Source of the DNA: Saccharomycodes ludwigii
Taxonomy: Eukaryota > Ascomycota > Saccharomycetes > Saccharomycodales > Saccharomycodaceae
Assembly: GCF_020623625.1 (NCBI RefSeq)
Contig: NC_060203.1
Coordinates: 124,001-188,000, forward strand
Length of the DNA: 64,000 bases
Reading direction: 5' to 3'
The notes under the pieces were generated by a model. It was not told where the DNA came from, did no database searches, and saw only the letters and a list, made by a program, of their open reading frames with translations. A program made the position numbers and the translations under genes. Positions 1-7,612 of this stretch are shown piece after piece; position 1 is the first letter of the stretch, and each line of letters starts with the position of its first letter.

Positions 1-557
1 GCAGTTTTAACAAAATCATCTGATTCAACAATTTGAGATATTTTCTCAGGACCCAAAGTATTGAATCTGGTGATTTCTAAATATGACTCGTTAACAAGAT
101 AATGGAAAATAGAGTTAATAATGCTTATATATTTTTGCTGGTCATTTTCATTTTCATTTTCATTTTCAGGACGTGGAGTTTTAGTAGGTCCAGAAAGCTG
201 CTTCATCTTTTCTTTCAAGACATTTAGGTTTTTGGATGATTTTTTAAATGCAGTGTTATTAACCTGTAAATAATCCAGATAAGTTTTACTCAATGATTCT
301 GGTACATTAACTTTGGAGAACCCTCTTTCTAATAAATCTTTTTCTACAAAATGCTCGGTATCGATACTAGTATTTTGGGAAATAGGATCACTTTCCAGTT
401 TGTTGGAAGATTTTTGTTGATTTAATTTTCTTAAATGGGACTGGGCATGATGTCTTAGCAACAGTTGATTATTATTACATGTAAAATTTCTAGCATTGGC
501 TTTTATTATTTTAACAATCAAATGTTTATTTCTTGATCTTATAGAATTAGAGATCAT
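1..557 (-). CDS. SOV1: Probable mitochondrial protein, N-terminal part (SOV1 by synteny), cut by window edge
   Basis: An open frame of 185 codons starts with ATG at 557-555 and runs off the left edge without a stop. The first 30 residues are rich in Arg, Lys, Asn and Ser with almost no acidic residues (it begins MISNSIRSRNKHL), as expected of a mitochondrial targeting sequence. I recognise no domain in the visible part. The name comes from gene order: in S. cerevisiae RIM9, AEP1, KAR5 and SOV1 (YMR063W-066W) lie in a row on one strand. Here RIM9, AEP1 and KAR5 are on the minus strand, and this is the next minus-strand mitochondrial-type gene beyond the interleaved YKL block. Sov1 is a mitochondrial protein needed for Var1 synthesis. 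A short Glu-Asn repeat lies near 145-165. That a gene is here is well supported; its identity is inference. Confidence 0.55.
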   Translation of the reverse strand, partial: MISNSIRSRNKHLIVKIIKANARNFTCNNNQLLLRHHAQSHLRKLNQQKSSNKLESDPISQNTSIDTEHFVEKDLLERGFSKVNVPESLSKTYLDYLQVNNTAFKKSSKNLNVLKEKMKQLSGPTKTPRPENENENENDQQKYISIINSIFHYLVNESYLEITRFNTLGPEKISQIVESDDFVKT

Positions 558-940
558 CAGAAGTTCTTTGAATATAACTTTGTTTTATTTCTCTATTTTT
601 TTTTTTTTTTTAAAAAATTTATACAATGATATAAGATATAGTTATTTGTCTCTGTTGTAAGTTCATTGAAAAATAAAAGCTTTTTTTCCGCAAAAAAAAA
701 AAAATAATAATAATAATAATAATAATGATAATAACACGCATATAAATAAATACATATACATTTTTCTTTTTCTTTTTTTTTTTAGCCTATATAATAATAA
801 AAAATATTATTCATTTTAATATAATTAAAGATACCGTTTTATCATCAATAATAATGATATAAACTCATAAACATATTAATAATACAGTTTTAAAACAGAT
901 ATGTGCCTAAAAAAAAAAAAAGAAAAAACAGGTACGATAC
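558..940. other. Intergenic: SOV1(?) promoter side and RRP14 3' side
   Basis: No gene seen. The stretch holds a T run at about 598-612, an A run followed by an AAT trinucleotide repeat at about 690-730, and a second T run near 770-783. It should contain the promoter of the left-edge gene and the 3' untranslated region of RRP14. Confidence 0.6.
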
Positions 941-2385
941 CTACCTTTTCAAACGACCTTCAAAACCAGCCCTTTTGCTATGTCCATTAGCATTGTTACT
1001 ACCGTTACGATACCCAGTTTCTTTGCCCCTATTACCATTGGTATTATTATTCTTTTTCTTTTTAATAATTAAGTTTTTGTTCGATTTTAAACCATTTAGA
1101 GACTTTTTCATTTTAACCCTTTTATTTTGTTTTCTGTTCTTGTTTTCTTTCCTTATTTGCAAATTTTCTTCTCTTCTTTTTTGCTTTTCTGCAATATTAG
1201 AAACGATTTGTTGTTTCCGATCGTTCCATTGAAAAGCAGATTTTCTTTTTTGCTGTTCCTTTCTCTTTAAGGCCTTACGCAATAGGCTCTCGTTATCTTT
1301 TAATTTAATACCCTGAGTTTTCAATTGAGCTCTTTGCCACTTTTCTTTTTCTTTAATCTGAATCAATTCTAACTCATTTTTATTTTGTAATTTTTCCTTC
1401 TTTTTCTCTAATATTTTTAAATGTGCCTTTAAATCTTTGTTATTGGGTCCATGTTTCTTTGTTCCTGTATTGGTACCTCTTAGCTTTTGGAGATCTGAAG
1501 TAATTTTCGTGCCGTCATTAAACTGAATATTTTGAAATATAACCTCATTTGGTTGAAGTTCAGAATCATCATCACTGTCGCTTTCTTCGCTTGGATCATC
1601 ATCCTCATCATCGTCGTCGCTTTCAACAGCATCTATAGTTCTTTTTCTTTCAAGTGTTTTCAGTTTTCTTTGTTGCAATAAAGATTCTCTAGATAGTGGG
1701 GCACCAGTAACTTTAGTACCAGGGGCTTTTCTTTTTTCCTTCATGCTCTGAATCTTTTGTTGTAATTTGAGCCTTAAAGTTTCTAAATTTTCGGTTTTCT
1801 TTTTTTCATTTTTTTCATTTTTTTCATTTTTTTATTTTTCTCATTTTTCTCATTTTTCTCATTTTTCTCATTTTTTTCAATTTTTTCATTTTTTTCAGAA
1901 CCATTTGATGCATTTGGTGTAGTCTCTTTTTGAATGTTGATTTCTTCTATGTTGGAAATATCTTTTTTAATTTCATTACCTTCGTCATCAAAAATAACTT
2001 GTATTTCCTCATCATCTTCATCCTGAAAATCATGGTCTTTATTTTTTTTACTCCCCGGTATAGTAACAGGGTCGGCATCTTGGTTATCTTTAATTAACAT
2101 AATATCCAATACTGAGCCATTTTTCAATAAACTTTTATTAGGTTGATCTTCTTCATCCTTGTTGTTTTTATCGACAGATTCTTTATCTTCTATAGTATTA
2201 TGAGAAGGATTGCCGTACAATTTTCTTTTTTTTAGTTGTTTATGTTCTTGATTAGACTTTTTCTTAGCTTTCCATTGGTTATCGTTATCTTCATCATCAT
2301 AGTAGTACTTGGCTGGTATCAAGGAAAGTAAGCCTTCAAATGCACTAGAACTAGATTTCAATCTTTCTTCTAAAGAATTGGACAT
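941..2385 (-). CDS. RRP14: Rrp14 ribosome-biogenesis protein (SURF6 family), interrupted by a one-base frameshift
   Basis: Rrp14 is a nucleolar protein needed for pre-rRNA processing of both ribosomal subunits and linked to cell polarity. Two abutting minus-strand frames together make one protein. The first (2385 to 1783) begins MSNSLEERL and contains IPAKYYYD, the conserved Rrp14 N-terminus. The second (open from about 1831 to 941) carries the basic SURF6 domain with KRKAPG, FQNIQFNDG, LLRKALKRKEQQKRKSAFQW and the terminal KRAGFEGRLK. The frames meet in a 9-nt repeat coding Glu-Lys-Asn. One unit, at about 1833/1834, is 8 nt long; one missing base accounts for the whole shift. An ATG at 1744 opens only the C-terminal half, too short to be the normal protein. 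RRP14 is essential in S. cerevisiae, so a sequencing or assembly indel in low-complexity DNA is the likeliest cause. RRP14 next to TEF4, VMA5 and SMY1 matches YKL082-079. Confidence 0.9.
1799..1882 (-). repeat. 9-bp Glu-Lys-Asn coding repeat in RRP14
   Basis: About nine units of GARAAAAAT (read on the minus strand) code for Glu-Lys-Asn. The units are of two kinds, GAGAAAAAT upstream and GAAAAAAAT downstream. The unit at the junction lacks its first G, which is the frameshift noted for RRP14. Confidence 0.85.
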
Positions 2386-2706
2386 TTCTTGAGGAGGGAA
2401 GTATCAAATAAAATCACTTTATTAGTTTACACCAAGTTTCTTATTTATTATTTTTTATTTAATAATTTAATAAGAGCTTATTATGATTACAGAATGATTT
2501 AACATGTCTCTTTTTTTTGTAGGAATAAAAGAAAGAAAGAAAAGACAAAAAAAAGGAAAAAAAAAAAAAAGACAAAAAAAAAAGAAAAAGAAACGTTAAG
2601 CAGTTATTGTTAGTATTTTTCATTATGCAAAATATTTTCTTGTCGTTGGTAATAAAAAAAAAAAAACAAGCTGTGTCAGTTACAGCAAATAGTCATTACA
2701 AACGAA

Positions 2707-2760
2707 GGTGTGGGTGTGTGGGTGTGTGTGTGTGGGTGTGTGTGGGTGTGGGTGTGGGTG
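2707..2760 (+). repeat. Interstitial telomere-like TG1-3 tract with Rap1-type motif
   Basis: A 54-bp run made only of TG, TGG and TGGG steps, the irregular pattern of S. cerevisiae telomeric DNA. It contains an exact GGTGTGTGGGTGT at 2713-2725, the telomeric Rap1 site. It lies 540-590 bp upstream of TEF4 copy 1, far from any visible chromosome end. It could be a Rap1 upstream activating site (Rap1 drives many translation genes), a relic of break repair, or a simple GT microsatellite. The GGG interruptions argue against a plain GT repeat. Confidence 0.75.
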
Positions 2761-2821
2761 TTGATGAATTTTTTCAATTTTTTATATTTTTTATATTTTT
2801 TATATTTTCAGAATTCATCAA
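2761..2821. repeat. Inverted repeat next to the TG tract
   Basis: Perfect 10-bp arms, TTGATGAATT at 2761-2770 and AATTCATCAA at 2812-2821, flank a T-rich loop holding four TTTTTTATA-like repeats. It directly abuts the telomere-like tract. Its function is unknown; in AT-rich DNA this could be chance. Confidence 0.6.
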
Positions 2822-3299
2822 AAAACAAAAACAAAAAAAAAAAAAAGCCCTAAATAATAAGAACGTTGACTTTGCCTGTATTACTAATATAAAAAAAAAA
2901 ACGCTTGTTAAATTATTGGAAATCGGCTTCGAGTAAATCTAACAGCGCATTTCCAATTTTATTCTTTTACAATCTCAAACTGTGCTTATTTAAACCTTGT
3001 TTTCTTTTTTAATATTTTTAACCGCTTATGTTCTCATTTAAGTAAAAAATTTAGAATGAAATTAATAAAAAATTTTTTTTTCTTTCTTTCTTTTTTGTGT
3101 ATCTTATATAATGTATAAAACTTTTATTATCTTTTGCTGTTTGCTTTGATTCAAATCTTACCTCTCGCCTTTAACTTTCTCTTTACATTCTAATTGTTTG
3201 TTAGTTCCCTTCTTTAATTCAAATTAATTAAAAATGTTTATAATCTTCATATTTATTTCTCCCAAAGACAAAAGATCAAAGTAACATTCAACCAGAGCG

Positions 3300-4999
3300 A
3301 TGTCCCAAGGTACTTTGTATATCTTTCCACAATCCCCAAGAGGTAGTTTCCCAGCTGCTTTAGCTAAATATTTTAACTTGGATGTTCAAGTCAAATATAT
3401 TTCTGAATGTGGTGAAGAATTTGCTGCCAAATTCCCTTTGAAGAAAATTCCAGCTTTTGCTGGTAAGAATGGTTTTAAATTAACTGAAGTTATTGCCATT
3501 TCCTATTACTGTATGTTTTTGCCTTCATTTTTTTAAAACAGTTTTTTTTTTTTTTTTTTTTTTTGTTTATTTTCTCAATTCTAATTGCCTTTCAACCCCT
3601 TTTGTCTCTTCAGATATTATCTCTCCCAAATGTTTATATGTATTATGATGAGAAAAAATTTTATAGTTATCCCTGTCTGAATGGGTTAAATAGATTTAAT
3701 TATCATGGTAACCAATCCGCATGTCGATAATCTTTATGGTACTTTCTGAAATACATATATACAACAGGTGTTAGATGGAAGAAGAAGAAGAAGCTATTGG
3801 GTTGTAAAAGAGCCTAACAACACGCTTTTATTAGAATATTTCAACAGAGTTGTAACAAAAAAAGAAAAGTGAATTATATGTATCGATTTACTAACATTTA
3901 TTATTATGAAAACAAAATTATGTGCAATATAATTTTACACATGGGTTCATTTTTACGTACAGTTATTAACTCAATCAAAGATGAAAAGGTTAAGAGATCT
4001 TTATTGGGAAGTACCAATGAAGAACAAGCTTCTGTTTTGAAATGGTTGTCTTTTACCAATTCTGACTTTATAAGTTCTGTTGCTAACATTTTTCGTATAG
4101 TCACCGGTAAGGTTTCATTTAACAAAAAGGCTTTGGATGCTGCCTATGTTGCTTTGGATACCCAAGCCAGTATTTTTGAAACCAGATTAACCGACTACAC
4201 ATACTTGGTTAATGAACACATCACTTTGGCTGATATTTTTACTGCTGCTGCTTTCACATTCCCATTTTCCACTGTTATTGGTGCTGAATGGAGAAAATCA
4301 CATCCAGCCATTGTTAGATGGTTCAATACTGTTATTGAATCACCTATTTTGAAGGGTGCTTATGGTTCTTTTGAACCAATTGTTAAGCCATTGGAATGGG
4401 TTCCACCAAAGAAGGAAAAGAAGGAACAAAAACCAAAGCAAGAAAAGAAGAAGGCTGAAGCTAAACCAAAAGCAACTGAAGAACCAGCTGCTGAACCAAA
4501 AAAACCAAAGCATCCTTTGTCATTATTACCTAAGGCCACTTCCTTGGACTTGGAAGAATGGAAGAGAAAATATTCCAACGAAGATACTAGACCAGTTGCT
4601 TTACCATGGTTCTGGGAACATTATAACCCAGAAGAATACTCTATCTGGAAAGTTGCTTACAAGTATAACGATGAATTGACCATGACATTTATGTCTAACA
4701 ACTTGGTTGGTGGTTTTTTCAACAGATTGAGTGGTTCTGTTAAATACATGTTTGGTTGTTTAGTTGTTTACGGTGAAAACAACAACAATGGTATTATTGG
4801 TGCTATTTTAATCAGAGGCCAAGATTTCAAACCAGCTTTTGATGTTGCTCCAGATTGGGAATCCTACTCTTATGAAAATTTGGACCCAGTGAACAAACCA
4901 GAAGACAAGGAATTTGTCAATGACATGTGGGCTTGGGACAAACCAGTTGTTATTAATGGTGAAACCAGAGAAATTGCTGATGGTAAAGTTTTGAAATGA
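3300..4999 (+). CDS. TEF4: Translation elongation factor eEF1B gamma, copy 1 (one intron)
   Basis: eEF1B gamma is the structural subunit of the guanine-nucleotide exchange complex for eEF1A. Exon 1 is 3300-3510 and exon 2 is 3963-4999, giving 415 residues, the usual family length. The donor is GTATGT at 3511, the branch site TACTAAC at 3889-3895, and the acceptor is the first AG after it (3961-3962). Domains in order: glutathione-S-transferase-like N and C domains (about 1-210), a Lys/Ala/Pro-rich linker, and the conserved C-terminal EF1G domain (WKRKYSNED, ALPWFWEHYNPEEYS, NNLVGGFFNRLS). S. cerevisiae TEF4 has an intron at the same place, after a Tyr-Tyr pair, and its intron carries snR38. 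The position between RRP14 and VMA5 matches YKL081W. A near-copy lies 4.3 kb downstream. In a non-WGD species this gene is co-orthologous to TEF4 and CAM1. Confidence 0.96.
3511..3962 (+). other. TEF4 copy 1 intron, snoRNA host
   Basis: A 452-nt spliceosomal intron with donor GTATGT, a long T run at 3541-3564, branch site TACTAAC at 3889-3895 and acceptor CAG ending at 3962. Exon 1 is 211 nt, so the intron interrupts a codon after its first base; splicing here keeps the eEF1B gamma frame. The middle carries a C/D snoRNA. After the snoRNA come purine-rich GAAGAA repeats and a possible hairpin (GTGTTAG at 3769 against CTAACAACAC near 3813). Confidence 0.93.
3637..3757 (+). ncRNA. SNR38: C/D box snoRNA snR38 in TEF4 copy 1 intron
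   Basis: The terminal stem pairs TATGTATT (3637-3644) with AATACATA (3750-3757). The C box ATGATGA is at 3645-3651 and the D box CTGA at 3746-3749. An internal D' box CTGA (3677-3680) is preceded by AGTTATCCCTGT, which is complementary to the conserved ACAGGGATAACT of eukaryotic 25S/28S rRNA near the peptidyl-transferase centre. The fifth base upstream of D' pairs with a G in that site, which fits snR38 (2'-O-methylation of 25S G2815). S. cerevisiae SNR38 also lies in the TEF4 intron, so position and guide agree. The mature ends are estimates. Confidence 0.88.
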
Positions 5000-5661
5000 T
5001 TTAATTTTTCTTTTTTTTTTTTTTTTTTTTTTTTCCCTTGTAACAATTTTAGTTTAACTTATATAATTTTTTTTTATGATATTTTAAGATGGCTTTTTCT
5101 CTCTTTATAACTTAATTGAACAAGAACTGCTATATTGTAGATTTAGGTGATTTTTTTTTTTAAGAATAAATTGTTGATATGTATTCATCGTACAAAGTGT
5201 TGCTTTACTTCAGGTCGCACACAGAGACAATAACATGACGACTACCATGGGAAATAGATAAGAATTGTTACGATAATAAATAGATAATTATGGAACACAC
5301 ATATATGTATATCAATTAGTAGTTGACTTATTAAGATGAATCTTGACTACAAAAGATAACAATGACATACTATTATCTGACGAACTGTAATACAACAATC
5401 AAACTAAATATAAACAATAAGATAACATTTAACCCCCAGACTTCACCATGATAGTAATATTAAATAATAAAACACCTCAATAAAAATAAAAAGGGATAAA
5501 TAATGGATCGGTTTACAATTTTTTCTATATAATTTTTGAACACTAATCTAAAACTTAGAGGGCATAGTGGACTCTATATATAATATTTACGATAAAAAAT
5601 ATTAGCTAAAGTTGAGAGTGCCAAAAAAAAATTAATAAAGAAAAAGATATCAGAATGGAAC
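5000..5661. other. Convergent intergenic region TEF4 copy 1 / GPP1
   Basis: This 662-bp stretch lies between two convergent 3' ends. It contains T runs at 5011-5033 and 5151-5160 and otherwise featureless AT-rich sequence. I see no ORF, RNA gene or repeat that I can support. It is long for a convergent gap in yeast. Confidence 0.5.
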
Positions 5662-6411
5662 TTATTTCCATTGCTGTATGTCATCCTTAACATATAAATA
5701 ATCACTAAACACTAGTTCTACTTCATCAGTTTTGGAGTCGTACCCACCTATGGAAACACTTTCTAGATTTTTAACAACAATATCACATCCCTTTTCTTTC
5801 AAAAATTCTAAATCAAAAGTGGAAGCAATACCAATAATCTTACAGTTAGCAGCTTTGCCGGCAATAATACCAGCTGGAGCATCCTCAAAAACAACAACCT
5901 TAGATAATTCTGGGTGTTCCTTGTTCGGAGGATATCCCAATCCTGTTCTACCTTTTAAGTATGGTTCTGGATGAGGTTTACCTTGAGTGACATCATTGGC
6001 AGTAATGAAATGAGTAGGTTTCTTGATATGTAAGTATTTAAACCATTTTGTGGCCAAGTCTCTGGTACCAGAAGTTGCAACGGCCCATTTTTCCTTTGGC
6101 AGCTCGTTGAAGGAATTACATAATTTAACGGCACCTGGAACTTCAACGGAATATTCCCCATACTTTTCTGGAATAGTACTTTCTAATTTATTGACATATT
6201 CTTCAGTGGCGTAATCTGGAGCGTATTTTGCCATTATATCATAAGTTCTACAACCATGTGAAATATTTACGACATGTTCCGTGTCAAAATATGGCTTGTC
6301 TTTACCAAAATCTCTCCAGAAAGCAGCAATAGCTGGCTGGGAAATAATGATTGTGCCGTCAACATCAAATAAACAGGCATTAACCTTTAAGGAAAGTTTT
6401 TTCGTAGCCAT
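5662..6411 (-). CDS. GPP1: Glycerol-1-phosphatase (DL-glycerol-3-phosphatase)
   Basis: This HAD-family phosphatase makes glycerol from glycerol-3-phosphate, the last step of glycerol synthesis used in osmoadaptation and redox balance in the cytosol. It is 249 residues, the family length (S. cerevisiae Gpp1/Rhr2 is 250). HAD motif I is FDVDGT (nucleophile Asp16, Asp18), motif II is the Thr/Ser in VATSGT, and motif IV is VVFEDAPAGI. K-GKPHPEPY is also diagnostic. In S. cerevisiae GPP1/GPP2 are not near TEF4, so the gene appears to have moved in between the two TEF4 copies. WGD produced two paralogs in S. cerevisiae; this is a single pre-WGD type gene. Confidence 0.95.
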   Translation of the reverse strand: MATKKLSLKVNACLFDVDGTIIISQPAIAAFWRDFGKDKPYFDTEHVVNISHGCRTYDIMAKYAPDYATEEYVNKLESTIPEKYGEYSVEVPGAVKLCNSFNELPKEKWAVATSGTRDLATKWFKYLHIKKPTHFITANDVTQGKPHPEPYLKGRTGLGYPPNKEHPELSKVVVFEDAPAGIIAGKAANCKIIGIASTFDLEFLKEKGCDIVVKNLESVSIGGYDSKTDEVELVFSDYLYVKDDIQQWK

Positions 6412-7612
6412 TTTTATTTTAGCAGTTTGTTTTCTCGTTTGTTTTAATTAGCTGTTGATCCAATAAATCGATCTTTGATGTTTTATTCTATATTTTCACT
6501 GAGATTATGAAGCAATATTAAGAAAAAGTAATTAAACGAATTGAACAAAGGGAAAAAAAAAGAAAAAGAAAAACAACGCTAGATTATAAAAGTAATATGT
6601 GTTAAATAAGTTATTTTTATATATCTATTGAATATAGCTTCTTGTTTGTTATTTTTGTTTTATTTTATTTAATGACACGAATTCCATCAGCATTACGATA
6701 ATTTGCTAATATATATATAAAAAAAAAGGCACCAATTTATTTTGTTATAGAATCTTTGCGTTTTATATGGTTGTTTTTTTATCTTCTTTTAATTGGTTTA
6801 TATCACCACCACCAGACATTTTTTAAGGTTTGCAAGGGGGAAAAAATATATATATAAAAAAAAAAAAAAAGGGAAAGACAAAAAAAGAGCGTGGGTGTGT
6901 CTATTATAATTATTATAAGTCACTAATCTAATAATAGCCTTGTATCCATATCAAGTAGATCGTTTATATATTTATTAACCCAAGGCTGAATTCTAAGTAA
7001 ATATTTTGTGACATATTCCCTATCATACAACAAGCCAAATCTATTACTCCATCACAAACAATCATTGCAATGTGGCATATGCTTAGCTAAACACATATAA
7101 TTATTAAAATTATAGATCATCAACTATATAACATTATATACAAGTAAAAAGGAAAAAAAAAACTATCATTGTGATTCTGAATAAATACTATATTCATTTA
7201 AAATTCATATTTCACAAAAGAAACTTTGGACATCGTTGTCTAAAAAGCGTGTTAGGAATAGTCATCTCAACTTTATTTTTTGCTTTGTGTTTATACGCCT
7301 ATTAATAATATATAATAATAAATTATTTATGGTAACAAAAACATAGCAGGTCGATCTTTTTCAGTTTATTACACATGCCTACCTTTTGAAAAAAATATCT
7401 CCCAAAAAAAAAAAAGTCAACAATGAGTCACTCAAGGGATTAAAGTTATTACTCATGTTGCCAATCAAAAATATAGCTTTGTATAAATACCAAAAAAGCT
7501 ATGAAAAAAAGAAAAAAAGGAAAAAGATAAAAAAAAATTTTCTTTATACACTCTTTTTACCTCTGTATTTACGTGTCTTCACTTCAGAGAAATCCATTAT
7601 TCAACCAACACA
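6412..7612. promoter_or_regulatory. Divergent intergenic region GPP1 / TEF4 copy 2
   Basis: This 1.2-kb stretch carries the promoters of GPP1 (leftward) and TEF4 copy 2 (rightward). A stress-response-element core, AGGGG, lies at 6835-6839, about 425 bp upstream of GPP1; stress induction of GPP1 is known in S. cerevisiae, but one 5-bp core is weak evidence. A-rich runs occur at 6550-6570, 6858-6870 and 7500-7540. An open frame over 7386-7676 is Lys-rich low complexity overlapping exon 1 of TEF4 copy 2 in another frame and is not credited. No tRNA found. Confidence 0.45.

Larger units (their letters stand above)
2386..3299. promoter_or_regulatory. Divergent intergenic region RRP14 / TEF4 copy 1
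   Basis: This 914-bp region separates the minus-strand RRP14 from the plus-strand TEF4 copy, so it must hold both promoters. It contains A-rich runs (2550-2590), a telomere-like TG tract (2707-2760) with a Rap1-type site, an inverted repeat just after it, and pyrimidine-rich stretches near 3070-3220 typical of the region upstream of highly expressed yeast genes. No convincing ORF is present. An open frame over 2607-2936 is low complexity and includes the TG tract. Confidence 0.55.

Noticed and set aside
2607-2936. Open frame of 109 codons on the plus strand between RRP14 and TEF4
   Set aside because: It is low complexity, spans the TG tract and the inverted repeat, and resembles no protein.
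3869-3962. Start of exon 2 of TEF4 copy 1 as an independent gene start
   Set aside because: The sequence before 3963 is intron (branch site TACTAAC and acceptor CAG); only the spliced product matches the family.
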